A DNA stretch of 64,000 nucleotides, from assembly GCA_963771715.1 (NCBI GenBank), contig CAVYUQ010000003.1, positions 558,001-622,000 on the forward strand, read 5' to 3'. The notes beneath the pieces are model-generated. The model worked only from the letters and a program-made list of their open reading frames with translations, had not been told where the DNA came from and did no database searches. Shown in pieces: positions 27,839 to 36,836 of this stretch (position 1 is the first letter of the stretch; each line of letters begins with the position of its first letter). Position numbers and translations under genes: made by a program. Source of the stretch: JACVRW01 sp963771715. Lineage in GTDB: Bacteria > Actinomycetota > Thermoleophilia > Solirubrobacterales > Thermoleophilaceae.

Positions 27839-28368
27839 CTAGGCCGGCTCGGCCGGCTCGGTGGGCTCGATCCGGCGCAGCCCGGGTAGCCGGAGCAGCT
27901 TCGGCGGCCCGAACGGCGAGCTCTGGTCGAACCAGAACTCCACGCCGTCGCGGCCCTCGATCGCGGCCACCGCGCTCGACTCGCGCCGCAGCAGGAGGGC
28001 CACGAACAGGCAGAAGCCCGTGGCGATCACCGGCACCTGCGGCACGAAGAAGCCCACGACGCCCGCCAGGACCGTGATCACCGCGAGCGGCCAGAGCCGG
28101 TTGAACATCACGGCGCCGGGCTCCTGCTCGGGCAGCGTGTTGGTGCGGCGCGCCTCGGCCAGCAGGCCGGCGATCCCGGCGCTCGCCTCGGGCGTGCGCC
28201 CGAGCCAGAGCCCCGCGAGGGCCGCGACGCACCACCAGACCGCGGCCACGTAGACCAGCGTGTTGGTGTCGGAGTCAGCGGCGCCGACCACCGAGATCAC
28301 CGCGAGCGCGGTCGCCGGAAGCCGCCGAACAGCAGCACCGACACGCGCAGGAAGTCCCTGAACCTCAC
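27839..28368 (-). CDS. Membrane protein of unknown function (frameshifted)
   Basis: The GTG at 28368 overlaps the otsB stop (GTGA). VRFRDFLRVSVLLFGGF continues, after one missing base near 28315-28319, as PATALAVISVVGAADSDTN, giving about 176 residues. Hydrophobic segments occur near the N-terminus, at VYVAAVWWCVAALAGLWLG, and at a pair around LAVITVLAGVVGFFVPQVPVIATGFCLFVALLL. The cytoplasmic C-terminus has a conserved-looking GVEFWFDQSSPFGPPKLLRLPG. I do not recognise the family. It is probably co-transcribed with otsB. Confidence 0.65.
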
Positions 28369-29155
28369 GCGGCGTCCAGCTCGGCCAGCACCTGCTGAAA
28401 GCCCTCGATTCCGTCCACCACGAGGTCGGCCTGCTCGAGGATCTCGGGCGGGCCCTCGTCGGAGCGCACCCCCACGCGCACCGCCTGCTCGAGGACGCCC
28501 TCCTCCACCAGCGTCGCGAGCGCCGAGAAGCCGTCGAGGTCGGTCACGTCGTCGCCGCCGAAGAGCGCCGTGCGCGCGCCCGAGCTCAGCACCAGGTCGC
28601 GGACGGCCTGGCCCTTGTCCACCGGCACGGGCGGCCTGATCTCGAGCACCTTGCGGCCCCAGTGGATCGCCAGTCCGGCGGTCTCCGCCTCCTGAGCCAC
28701 TCCCTCCAGGTGGGTGCGCGCTCCTGTCCTCGTCCGGGGCGCCGCGCCAGTGGAAGGTCATGATCGGCCCCTTGTCCTCGATCCGGATCCGCATCGCCCG
28801 CAGCTCCGGCGTGTCGCGCTCGGCCACGAAGCTCTTCACCTGCCTCTCCCAGCTCTGGAACGCCTGCAGCACGCGCGGCGTGGTCGACCCGGGCTCGAGC
28901 AGCTCGGCGCCGTGCGACCCCGCGTACGCGACCCCGCCCACGCCCACGAGCCGCCGCACGTCGGCCACCGAGCGGCCGGAGACGCACGCCACGCAGCCGT
29001 AGCGGCGCGCCAAGCCGGCCGAGCAGCCGCGACGACTCCTCGGGCACGTGGGCGTCCTCCGGGCGGCTCACGATCGGAGCGAGCGTGCCGTCCACGTCGC
29101 AGAAGATCGCCGCGCGCTCGGGGTCGGCCGTCAGGGGACGAAGAGCCTCGAGCAC
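28365..29155 (-). CDS. otsB: Trehalose-6-phosphate phosphatase (two frameshifts)
   Basis: The start is the GTG at 29155 (VLEALRPLTADPERA). HAD motif I is FCDVDGTLAPIVSRPEDAHV. Then come CVACVSGRSVADVRRLVG, YAGSHGAELLEPG, IHWGRKVLEIRPPVPVDKGQA and motif IV GGDDVTDLDGFSAL, the OtsB pattern. Two single extra bases, near 29012 (after LLGRL) and near 28722 (after APDEDR), break the frame; the corrected length of about 262 residues is normal for the family. It dephosphorylates trehalose-6-phosphate, giving the osmoprotectant trehalose. No otsA is in the window. Confidence 0.88.
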
Positions 29156-29173
29156 GCGCCGTAGTATGCCCCG

Positions 29174-29514
29174 GTGCGCCTGGCCGCCATCGCCACCGCC
29201 GCGGGAGCGTTCTCGGGCCTGTTCGGAGTCGGCGGCGGGGCGATCATCGTGCCGCTGCTCGTGCTCTGGCTCGGCTACGAGCAGAAAGAGGCCACGGGCA
29301 CCTCGCTCGCCGCGATCGTCCTGATCGCTGCCATGGCCGCGGCCGCCCACGCCGCGAGCGGCAACGTCGACCTCCCGAACGGACTGCTCATCGCCGCTCC
29401 CGCCATCGCGGGCGTGCTCGCCGGCACGGCGATCCAGCAGCGGATCTCCGAGCGTGCGTGGCCGGTGCGTTCGTCGTCCTGCTGGTGGCGTCGGCCGCGG
29501 CGTTGGTCTTCTGA
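29174..29514 (+). CDS. Half-length TauE/SafE-family membrane protein, first of a pair (frameshifted)
   Basis: The protein has about 113 residues after correcting one missing base near 29457. The GTG start lies 6 nt after a TAGTAT -10 (29162-29167). It contains one TauE/SafE repeat: AGAFSGLFGVGGGAIIVPLLVL, GTSLAAIVLIAAMAAAAHAA, then GLLIAAPAIAGVLAGTAIQQ and VAGAFVVLLVASAAALVF. Normal TauE/SafE permeases have two such repeats in about 250 residues. The stop overlaps the start of a second half-length gene (TGATG). Substrates of the family are sulfite, sulfoacetate and similar anions. Confidence 0.78.
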
Positions 29515-29880
29515 TGGATCTCGTCGGGCTGCTCGCGCTCGGGTTCGCCGCCGGCGTGGCTGGCGGACTGCTCGGGGTGGGAGGAGGCGTGCTGTTCGTG
29601 CCCGCACTCGTGATCTTCGCCCACGAGTCCCAGCTCGAGGCCGTGGCCACCTCGCTGGTGGCGGTCGTGCTGATGGCCCTCGTCGGCGCCTGGAGGCAGC
29701 GCGAATACGGCAATCTGCGCCTCCGCGACGGCCTCCTGATCGGTGTGCTCTCTCCCCTTGGGCGTACTCGTCGGCGTGCTGCTGGCGAACGCCGTGCCGG
29801 AGCGCGCGCTCGAGCTGTCCTTCGCCGCGGTCCAGCTCGGCTTCGCCTGGCAACTCGCGGGAAAGGCGGGACTGCGCTAG
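29514..29880 (+). CDS. Half-length TauE/SafE-family membrane protein, second of a pair (frameshifted)
   Basis: The protein has about 121 residues after removing one extra base near 29760 (CTCCCCTTGGGC). It carries the second repeat: GFAAGVAGGLLGVGGGVLFVPALVIF, AVATSLVAVVLMALVGAWRQR, then after the break GVLVGVLLANAVPERALELSF and FAWQLAGKAGLR. Together with the first half it would make one permease. Because both halves contain indels, a single fused gene split by a further error at 29512-29516 cannot be excluded. Confidence 0.76.
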
Positions 29881-29891
29881 GTTGCAGCCCG

Positions 29892-30224
29892 GTGGAGATC
29901 CTCGACGTAGAGACCGAGGACCGCAACGGACTCGTGCACGTGGCCCTGAAGGGAGAGCTGGACCTCTCCACGGTGGCCAAGGTCCAGGACGAGCTGCGGA
30001 GGGTGGAGGCCGACGAGCCACCGGTAGTGGTGCTCGACCTCTCGCGCCTCACCTTCCTCGACTCCACCGGCCTGCGCTGCCTCGTGACCGCCGACGAGCG
30101 CGCGCGAGACGCCGGGCGGCGGGTCGTGATCGTCCGCGGCCCGGAGCCGGTGCAGCGCGTTTTCACCATCACGCGCCTCGAGGAGAGGCTCGAGATGGTG
30201 GACGACGCTTCTGCGGTTAGCTGA
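29892..30224 (+). CDS. STAS-domain anti-anti-sigma factor (RsbV/SpoIIAA-like)
   Basis: The protein has 110 residues starting at GTG 29892 (VEILDVETEDRNGLVHVALKG). The STAS signature LDLSRLTFLDSTGLRCLV contains the phosphorylatable Ser of the DST motif. In the standard partner-switch it would release a sigma factor from an anti-sigma kinase. A SigB/F-type sigma gene follows 61 bp later, but no RsbW-like kinase lies between or near them, so the kinase must be encoded elsewhere. Confidence 0.9.
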   Translation: MEILDVETEDRNGLVHVALKGELDLSTVAKVQDELRRVEADEPPVVVLDLSRLTFLDSTGLRCLVTADERARDAGRRVVIVRGPEPVQRVFTITRLEERLEMVDDASAVS

Positions 30225-30229
30225 CCCGT

Positions 30230-30276
30230 CTGGGTTAGTTGACCCAGCGGGTTTCACAATTGCCCGAAAGGGTGAT
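30230..30276 (+). promoter_or_regulatory. Candidate SigB/F-type promoter with upstream inverted repeat
   Basis: GTTTC (30251-30255), a 14-nt spacer and GGGTGAT (30270-30276) match the GTTT/GGGTA pattern of SigB/SigF-dependent promoters, 9 nt before the sigma gene's GTG. Upstream, CTGGGT (30230-30235) and ACCCAG (30242-30247) form a perfect inverted repeat with a 6-nt loop. The arrangement suggests positive autoregulation. Confidence 0.55.
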
Positions 30277-30285
30277 ATGTGACAC

Positions 30286-31081
30286 GTGACACCAGCCGTC
30301 CTGTTGGGGGAGCCGGCGGCTGAGTCTCCTGAGGCACGGAGGCTCGAGGATGACCGGCTCCTATCGAGCTACCACAGGGAGGGGAACCTCGAGGCTCGCG
30401 ATGAGCTCGTGGTCCGCTTCATGCCCCTGGCGCGGCAGCTCGCTGCCCGCTATCGCCACGCGGGCGAGCCGCTGGAGGACCTCGTGCAGGTGGCCTGCGT
30501 GGGCCTCATCAAGGCGGTCGATCGCTACGACCCCGATCGCGGCAACGGCTTCACCCGCTACGCCGTCCCGACGATGCTGGGTGAGATCAAGCGCCACTTC
30601 CGGGACAAGGGCTGGTCCGTGCACGTCCCGCGCGCGACCCAGGAGCTCGTGCTGAAGGTGGGCGAGGCGCTCGGCACCCTGCCGGCGAAGATCGGCCGCT
30701 CGCCAACCCCCCGCGACGTGGCAGAGGCCGTCGGAGCGCCGGTGGAGGACGTGCTCGAGGCGATGGAGGCGGCGACCGCGTACGAGGCGGTCTCCCTGGA
30801 TGCCCCGCGGCCGGGCAGCGGCGAGGAGGACACCTGGACGCTCGGCGAGTCGCTCGCCGACGAGGAGCCTGGGCTACGAGCGCGTGGAGATCGGCGAGAC
30901 GCTGCGCGGAACGCTCGAGGCGCTGCCGGCCCGCGAGCGGCTGATTCTCCGCCTGCGCTTCGAGGAGGATCTGACCCAGGCCGAGATCTCCGAGCATGTG
31001 GGCGTCTCGCAGATGCACGTGTCGAGACTGCTGCGACGGTCTCTGGACCGGCTCTCGGCAGCAGGCGCGGCGGCGGCGTAG
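30286..31081 (+). CDS. SigB/SigF/SigG-type RNA polymerase sigma factor (frameshifted)
   Basis: After correction the protein has about 264 residues. Region 2 is ARDELVVRFMPLARQLAARY, LEDLVQVACVGLIKAVDRYDP, FTRYAVPTMLGEIKRHFRDKGWSVHVPR. Region 3 is SPTPRDVAEAVGAPVEDVLEAM and region 4 LPARERLILRLRF, TQAEISEHVGVSQMHVSRLLRRSL. One extra G in a GGG run near 30872 breaks the frame between regions 3 and 4. It would direct a general stress or developmental regulon. It follows the STAS gene and is 1 bp from the next sigma gene. Confidence 0.9.
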
Positions 31082-31082
31082 C

Positions 31083-32147
31083 ATGAGCCAGGTGGCGCAG
31101 GAGCTCACCTCTCGCCCCGAGGTGGCCGCACTGCTCGCCCGCGGCGAGGAGCGCGGCTGCGTAAACCTTTCGGAGTTCGACGAGCTGGTGCAGGCGCTCG
31201 AGCTGATGGACGACGACGTGGATGCGCTCGAGGCTTATCTGGACGCTCACGGCATCGACATCGGAGACGACTGCGGGCGCGCGAACGTCGAGCCCACGAC
31301 GTTCCGCAACGGCGAGCTCGCGGCCGCGACCACCGACGCGCTCCAGCTCTTCCTGAACGAGATCCGGCGCTACCCGCTCCTCACCGCGGACCAGGAGGTC
31401 GACCTCTCCAAGCGCATCGAGCAGGGCGATCTCGGCGCGAAGGAGCGCATGATCAACTCGAACCTGCGGCTCGTGGTGTCGATCGCGAAGAAGTACCAGG
31501 GGCAGGAGCTGTCGCTCCTCGACCTGATCCAGGAGGGCATCTTCGGGCTGATCCGCGCGGCCGAGAAGTTCGACTGGCGCAAGGGCTACAAGTTCTCGAC
31601 CTACGCGACCTTCTGGATCCGCCAGGCGATCCAGCGCGGGCTCGCTAACAAGGCCCGCACGATCCGGATCCCGGTGCACATCGGGCAGCGGGAGCGCAAG
31701 ATCGTCCGCGCGGAGCGCGAGCTGTCGGCGAAGCTCGGCCGCGAGCCGACCGACGAGGAGATCGCCACGGCCGCCGAATTGCCGCTCGACCAGGTGGACG
31801 AGGTGCGCGACGCCGCCCGCACGGTCACGAGCCTCGACCGGCCGATCGGCGAGGAGGGCGATACCGCTTTGGGGGACGTGCTGGAAGCAGGTGCTCCGCC
31901 CGTGGACCTGGAGGTGGAGGTCAGCCTCAGCGAGGAGCTCCTGAGGCGCACGATCGAGGAGCTCCCCGAGACCGAGCGCGACGTGATCAGACTGCGCTTC
32001 GGGTTCGACGACGACGAGCCGCAGCCGCTGCGGGAGACCGGGCGCCGGCTCGGCCTGTCGGCGGAGCGGGTCCGTCAGATCGAGTCGCGCGCGCTGAAAC
32101 GGCTGGCGATGCGCCGCGAGCTTGAAGCGCTGCGCGAGGTGGCCTAG
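31083..32147 (+). CDS. RpoD-family (sigma-70 group 1/2) sigma factor
   Basis: The protein has 354 residues; ATG 31083 follows the previous stop by 1 bp. A region 1.1-like segment (VAALLARGEERGCVNLSEFDEL, LDAHGIDIGDD) is followed by region 1.2 (LQLFLNEIRRYPLLTADQE). Region 2 is NLRLVVSIAKKYQGQELSLLDL, KFSTYATFWIRQAIQRGL, then ARTIRIPVHIGQ. Region 3 has LGREPTDEEIATAAEL and region 4.2 RETGRRLGLSAERVRQIESRAL. It could be the housekeeping sigma or a close paralogue. Its position as the second gene of a stress-sigma operon favours a paralogue, but the sequence does not settle this. Confidence 0.9.
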   Translation: MSQVAQELTSRPEVAALLARGEERGCVNLSEFDELVQALELMDDDVDALEAYLDAHGIDIGDDCGRANVEPTTFRNGELAAATTDALQLFLNEIRRYPLLTADQEVDLSKRIEQGDLGAKERMINSNLRLVVSIAKKYQGQELSLLDLIQEGIFGLIRAAEKFDWRKGYKFSTYATFWIRQAIQRGLANKARTIRIPVHIGQRERKIVRAERELSAKLGREPTDEEIATAAELPLDQVDEVRDAARTVTSLDRPIGEEGDTALGDVLEAGAPPVDLEVEVSLSEELLRRTIEELPETERDVIRLRFGFDDDEPQPLRETGRRLGLSAERVRQIESRALKRLAMRRELEALREVA

Positions 32148-32231
32148 GTAACTAAGGGGTAAGGGCCAACCGTCTCCGTGCAGCGTCCCCACAGGTCCGC
32201 GACTCGGCTCCGGATGGCCCTTTCCTGACCG

Positions 32232-33374
32232 CTACCCGGCAGCGCGCACCCGAAACTCGGGCACGGGCACGTCTGGCGTTCGCACGATGCCGAGCGCCCC
32301 GACTGCGAAGTGGAGCCCGGGCGCGAAGCGCGCGGGCCTGCCGTCGCCCTCCGGCGAATAGCGCTCTCGCTCGTCAAGTAGCTGGAGGACCCAGCGGCAG
32401 ATCGGTGCCTGGGGAGCGTCGTCACCTACGTCGCAGGCGAGCCGGACCAGCGCCAGTGTCTCCGTCGGCTCGACTCCGTGGAACATCTGCCCCAGGGCGC
32501 TCATGAGGAACGAGTAGACGCGGTCGAGCAGCGGATCGTGCGGGAGGTGACCCGCGCCCGGCGCCGGTCCGAGGTCCAGGGGGTCGTCGCCGTTCACGAG
32601 CCGCAGCGCCTGGCCGCCCAGCACCGCGCGCGTCTGCTCGGCGTCGAGCCCGGCCTGAAGCGCGTTGCGGGCGGCCATGACCGTGGCCCACGTAGGCGAG
32701 CCGTAGGGCGCGTCGCTCGCCATCAGGATCTGGCCGGGCGCCACGAGCGCGAACAGCGCCTGCACGTCGCTCGGCGCCCACCAGGAGGTGTCGAAGAACA
32801 GGTTCGGGTGGTCGCCCGACACGCGCCAGATCCAGGCCAGGTCCGAGATGCCGGCGTGCGCGAGGATCAGCCGCATGCCCGGATGGCGAGTGCAGGCCTC
32901 GACGGCATTCCGCCCGAGCGCTGGGATGCCGCGGCCGGCGTGGACCATCACCGGCAGGCGCCGCTCGCCGGCGAGCGCGAACACGGGCTCCAGGGCCGGG
33001 TGGTCGAGCGTGAACTGCTCGGCGCGCGGATGCAGCTTGATCCCGCGGGCGCCGCGCTCCAACGCGCGCTCGAGCTCGGAGAGCGGGTCGTCGTTCGGGT
33101 CGAGCCGCGCGAACGGGAACAGCCGGCCGTCGCTCCGCTCGGCCTCCTCGATCACCATCTCGTTCGCAGCCGAGTAGCCGTCGAGCTCGTGCATCGGGAA
33201 GACGAACGCGCGGGCGCCGATCTGCTCGAGCGCCCCGGTCAGCTGCTTGCTGCTGCACGTGTAGCCGTCGGGGTCGTTGAACCCGATGTGGGTGTGCGCG
33301 TCGAGCGGCTCGATGTCCGGCACCGCCTCGCGCACGGGGTCGAGCCAGGGCAGCATGCCCGAATCCGGGATCAC
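32232..33374 (-). CDS. Amidohydrolase family protein (COG2159-like)
   Basis: The protein has 380 residues with GTG start, 8 nt after a TAGTCT -10. The TIM-barrel metal motif is LDAHTHIGF, followed by GIKLHPRAEQF, VMVHAGRGIP, RLILAHAGISDLAW and the final Asp in LMASDAPYGSPTW. This is the ACMSD-like/COG2159 subgroup of metal-dependent hydrolases and decarboxylases. The C-terminal 130 residues (after LGPAPGAGH) form an extra domain of unknown role. The substrate is not predictable. It is convergent with the sigma operon. Confidence 0.83.
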   Translation of the reverse strand: MIPDSGMLPWLDPVREAVPDIEPLDAHTHIGFNDPDGYTCSSKQLTGALEQIGARAFVFPMHELDGYSAANEMVIEEAERSDGRLFPFARLDPNDDPLSELERALERGARGIKLHPRAEQFTLDHPALEPVFALAGERRLPVMVHAGRGIPALGRNAVEACTRHPGMRLILAHAGISDLAWIWRVSGDHPNLFFDTSWWAPSDVQALFALVAPGQILMASDAPYGSPTWATVMAARNALQAGLDAEQTRAVLGGQALRLVNGDDPLDLGPAPGAGHLPHDPLLDRVYSFLMSALGQMFHGVEPTETLALVRLACDVGDDAPQAPICRWVLQLLDERERYSPEGDGRPARFAPGLHFAVGALGIVRTPDVPVPEFRVRAAG

Positions 33375-33389
33375 GCCGGTTGAGACTAC

Positions 33390-36300
33390 TCAGCTCGTTT
33401 GGAGCAGGAAGTGGTCCGGCTCGCCGCCCTCGCGCACGAGCGACAGCGTGCCGACGATCGGTATCAGGAGGCCCTGAGCGTGGACGTAGCCGGTGTTGAT
33501 CTCGAACGACTCGGCGCGGCCCTCGAGCATGTCCTTCAGCTGCTGCCGGTGCTTGTCGAGGTTCGCCCGGTCCATCACGGGGGGCCAGACGGCCTGCTGG
33601 AACTCCGCCTCGGTGTAGCCCACGAGGTCCGAGAACGCGGGGTTCAGCGCCTGGAAGCGTCCGTCGAGGGCGATCGTCGCCATCGGCTGCTTCACGTCGT
33701 CGAACCCGGGCTGCTCCTCGCGCGTCGGCCCGGTCTCGCGGCTCGCGAACAGCGGCCGGCGCGGGTCGGCTCCCGCAGGGGCCGCGGCCGGGGCCGCCGC
33801 AGGGGCCGCGCCGTGGCCGTTCTCCTGAGCGGCGGGTGCGGCGGCCTGGTGCAGCGGCGGCGCCTCAGCGCCGGCCTGCGGCTCGTAGCGGCTGATCACG
33901 CGCCGCTCCTCGGGATGGCCATGACGTGACGCCTCGGCCTCGTCGGCCGCCTGGCGCGCCGCGCCCGCGGCGCTCTCGGCCTGCGCGGCGGCGTCGCGGG
34001 CGCGCTCGGCCTCGCGCTCGGCTGCTGCGGCGGCCTCGGTGAGCCTGCGAGCCGTCTCCTCGACGGAACCCGCCTGCTCCCCGGCGCGCGAGGCATGACG
34101 GTCGGCGTCGGCGGCCGCCTCGCCTGCCCTTGCCACGTGACGCTCGGCGGCCGTGACGGCCGCCACCGCACGGTCGGCGTGCTGCTCCACCGCGCCGGCG
34201 CGATTCTCGGCGCGCGCGACCTTTGCCTCGACCTCCGCGGCCACCTCGGCGCTGCGCTGGACTGCGGCCTGTACGTCGCTCGCGCTGGCCTCCACCCGCT
34301 CGGCGTTGCGCTCCGTCGCCCCCGCGGTCTCCTCCGCGCGCTCGATGTTGCGCTCCACCGCGGCGGCGGCCTCGTCGGCGCGCGCGATGTCCTGCTCGAT
34401 CCGGCTGGCGATCTCGTCGCCGCGCGCGATGGCCTCCTGGGCCCGCTCGGCGGCCTGCTCGGCGCGCTCGGCGCCCGCCCGCTGCTCCGCCGAGGCCTGG
34501 ACGACACGGTCGACGTCGCCGCGGACGCCGGACGCGGCCTGCTCGGCGACGGAGGCGTGCGCCTCGACGGCGCTCACCGCGGTCTGGGCGCGGTTCGCGT
34601 GCGCCTCTGCCGCGGACACGGCTTCGCCGGCGCGGCTCGCGTGGGCCTCCACCGCTCCCACGATCTCCTTCGCGCGGTTGCTGTGGCTCTCGACCGAGGC
34701 CAGCGCCTGCTCGGCCTGCGCGGCGCGGGCGTTCATCGCCTCCGCGGTCTGACGGGCGCTGCTCAGCTCGCCCTCGATGCCGCCGAGCGCCTCCTCGGCG
34801 CGAGCGGCTCGCTGCTCGACATCGGTGATGGTCTCGGCGGCGCGCACCGCCTGAGCCTCGGCCGCGCTGGCGGCCTCCTCGGCGCGGGTGGCGCGTGCCT
34901 CCGCCTCGCTGGAGGCATCCGAGGCCCGCGTGGAGTGGCTGCGCGCGGCGTCGGCGGCCTGCTCGGCGAGGGCTGTGAGCCGCTCGACCGCCGAAACGGC
35001 GTCGGGGGAGAGCGCGCCGCCGCCGGCCTGCCCGGTAACCGCCGCCGTGGCGCCGCCGGCCCGCAGCTGTGCCAGCTCGTGACGCAGCTCACCGACCAGC
35101 GTGCGCGCCTCGTCGGCGCGCTCGTGCTCGTCCGCGACGGCGCGCTGGAGCGCCTCGAGCTTCGCGTGCGTGTCAGCGAGATCGCCGGAGCGGACGCGCT
35201 GCTCCTCGATGCGCTCGCCCGCGAGCGACTCGACCTTCGCGCGCACGGAGTCGAGCTCCGCACGGAGCTCTTGCTGGCGCTCGGCCTGCGCGCGCGCCTC
35301 GGCCAGTTCGGCCGCAAGGCGGTCGTCGCGCTGTGAGACCTCGCGCAGCTTCTCGTCGCGCTCGGCCGCGGCGTCGGCAAGCGCGCCCGCGAGCTCGTCG
35401 ATGCGTGCCTGTGTCTGTTCGAGCACGCCGCTGAGGTCCGGCGCGCCGCTGGCCGTGGCCAGTGCCTGCTCGAGTCCCTCGAGTCTGGTCTGGGTCGCCT
35501 GCAGCTGCTCTCGCAGCTGCGCGGGCGGCTCGCCGGCCTCGGCGCCCTCGAGCGCCACCACGCGCTCGCGCATCTCCTCCAGCTCGCCCTGGAGCCCGGA
35601 GTCGGCGCCGCGCGCCAGATCGCGTGCGAGCGCCTCGACGCGCTCGCGCATATCCGTGAGGGCCGTTCGGAGGCCGGCGTCGTCGTCGGCGCGGGTGCTG
35701 GCGTCGCCGAGGGTGGTCTCCAGCTGCTCCACGCGCGTCCGGGTGTCGCGCAGCTCGGATTCGAGCCGGCGCCGCTCGTCGCCCGCCCCGCGCTCCTTGC
35801 GCAGGTCGGCCTCGAGTGCCTCGACCTTCTCGCGTGTCGCGCGCAGCTCGGTGACCGTCGCGCGCGTCTCCTCCAGCTCGGCGCGGAGGCGCTCCTGGGC
35901 CTGCGGCGTGCCGGCCAGCTCGCGCTCCAGGCGCTCCACCAGCTCGCGCGTCTCCTCGAGCGCGGCGCGCGAGCGCTCGCGCTCCTCGCGCGCTTCGTCG
36001 GCCTGCGCCCGCAGCTCGTCGAGGACGCGCCGCGTGTCGGCCAGGCCGGTGCCGAGCTCGACGATGCGCTCCGACGCCTCGGTCAGCCGGCCGCGGGCGG
36101 CCTCAGCCTGCTCGCGGGCGTCCTCGAGCTCGGCGGTTGTCCCCTCCAGGGCGCGCTCGAGGTCCTCAGAGCGCCCGAGCGCCGCCTCCACCGCGTCCGC
36201 GATCTGACCGGCTGCGGCAGCGGTGGCCGCACGGTTCGCGTCGTCCTCTTCGTCCTCCGGGGCCGCCACCGGTTCCGGCGGCTCGATCAGCGGGCGGAAG

Positions 36301-36776
36301 GCCACGATCGTCCCGGCGGCCAGGTCCTCGTCCTCGAGGCGCGCGTCGCCGCGCATGGCGCCGTTGATCCAGTCCACCACCGTGCGGTGGCTGCGCTGGA
36401 GCTGGCGCAGCGCGTTGCCGCGCGGCGCGGCGATCTCGAGCGCCTCGAGGAAGCCGTTGAACTCGAGGCTCTGGCTCATCCCCACTGGGATGAACGTGAG
36501 CGTCAGCTCGAGTTCGGTTCCGTCCTTGCGCCTCGCGACCGTCTGGACCACCCCGCCGTACTGGGGAAGGTCGCCGGCCACGGCGAGCGTCTCGACGAGC
36601 GGGCGGCCGAGCATGCGCGCGGCCGGCCAGCCGAAGAGCTCCTCGGCGGGGCGGCTCCAGCGCGTGACGGCGCCGTCTCGGTCCGTGAGCACGAAGCGGG
36701 CATCGACGAGCTGGCGCAGCAGCTCCTCAACGGCCTCCGCCTGGGCGGTCGCGGGACTCGACTCGGTTTCGGACAC
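33390..36776 (-). CDS. Giant PAS/coiled-coil/PAS protein
   Basis: The protein has 1128 residues. An N-terminal PAS domain spans about residues 20-115 (FVLTDRDGAVTRWSRPAEELFG, RRKDGTELELTLTFIPVG). A linker follows, then roughly 800 residues of Ala/Glu/Arg-rich coiled coil. In the second half this settles into 14-residue units such as VEAHASRAGEAVSA and AEAHANRAQTAVSA, equal to two heptads. A Pro/Ala-rich hinge precedes a second PAS domain at about 1010-1128 (MATIALDGRFQALNPAFSDLVG, VHAQGLLIPIVGTLSLV). No kinase, GGDEF, HAMP or membrane segment is visible. It may be a signalling scaffold or cytoskeleton-like protein. Confidence 0.85.
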   Translation of the reverse strand: MSETESSPATAQAEAVEELLRQLVDARFVLTDRDGAVTRWSRPAEELFGWPAARMLGRPLVETLAVAGDLPQYGGVVQTVARRKDGTELELTLTFIPVGMSQSLEFNGFLEALEIAAPRGNALRQLQRSHRTVVDWINGAMRGDARLEDEDLAAGTIVAFRPLIEPPEPVAAPEDEEDDANRAATAAAAGQIADAVEAALGRSEDLERALEGTTAELEDAREQAEAARGRLTEASERIVELGTGLADTRRVLDELRAQADEAREERERSRAALEETRELVERLERELAGTPQAQERLRAELEETRATVTELRATREKVEALEADLRKERGAGDERRRLESELRDTRTRVEQLETTLGDASTRADDDAGLRTALTDMRERVEALARDLARGADSGLQGELEEMRERVVALEGAEAGEPPAQLREQLQATQTRLEGLEQALATASGAPDLSGVLEQTQARIDELAGALADAAAERDEKLREVSQRDDRLAAELAEARAQAERQQELRAELDSVRAKVESLAGERIEEQRVRSGDLADTHAKLEALQRAVADEHERADEARTLVGELRHELAQLRAGGATAAVTGQAGGGALSPDAVSAVERLTALAEQAADAARSHSTRASDASSEAEARATRAEEAASAAEAQAVRAAETITDVEQRAARAEEALGGIEGELSSARQTAEAMNARAAQAEQALASVESHSNRAKEIVGAVEAHASRAGEAVSAAEAHANRAQTAVSAVEAHASVAEQAASGVRGDVDRVVQASAEQRAGAERAEQAAERAQEAIARGDEIASRIEQDIARADEAAAAVERNIERAEETAGATERNAERVEASASDVQAAVQRSAEVAAEVEAKVARAENRAGAVEQHADRAVAAVTAAERHVARAGEAAADADRHASRAGEQAGSVEETARRLTEAAAAAEREAERARDAAAQAESAAGAARQAADEAEASRHGHPEERRVISRYEPQAGAEAPPLHQAAAPAAQENGHGAAPAAAPAAAPAGADPRRPLFASRETGPTREEQPGFDDVKQPMATIALDGRFQALNPAFSDLVGYTEAEFQQAVWPPVMDRANLDKHRQQLKDMLEGRAESFEINTGYVHAQGLLIPIVGTLSLVREGGEPDHFLLQTS

Positions 36777-36836
36777 CTCCCAGTCCCTGTCGGCGCGTGC
36801 GCGGGCCGACCCAAGGCCTGAATGGAGACCTGTGGG

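Noticed and set aside
10811..30873. Programmed +1 frameshifting as an explanation for the many broken genes
   Set aside because: Sites share no slippery sequence, include both insertions and deletions, and hit unrelated genes, which fits sequencing error much better.
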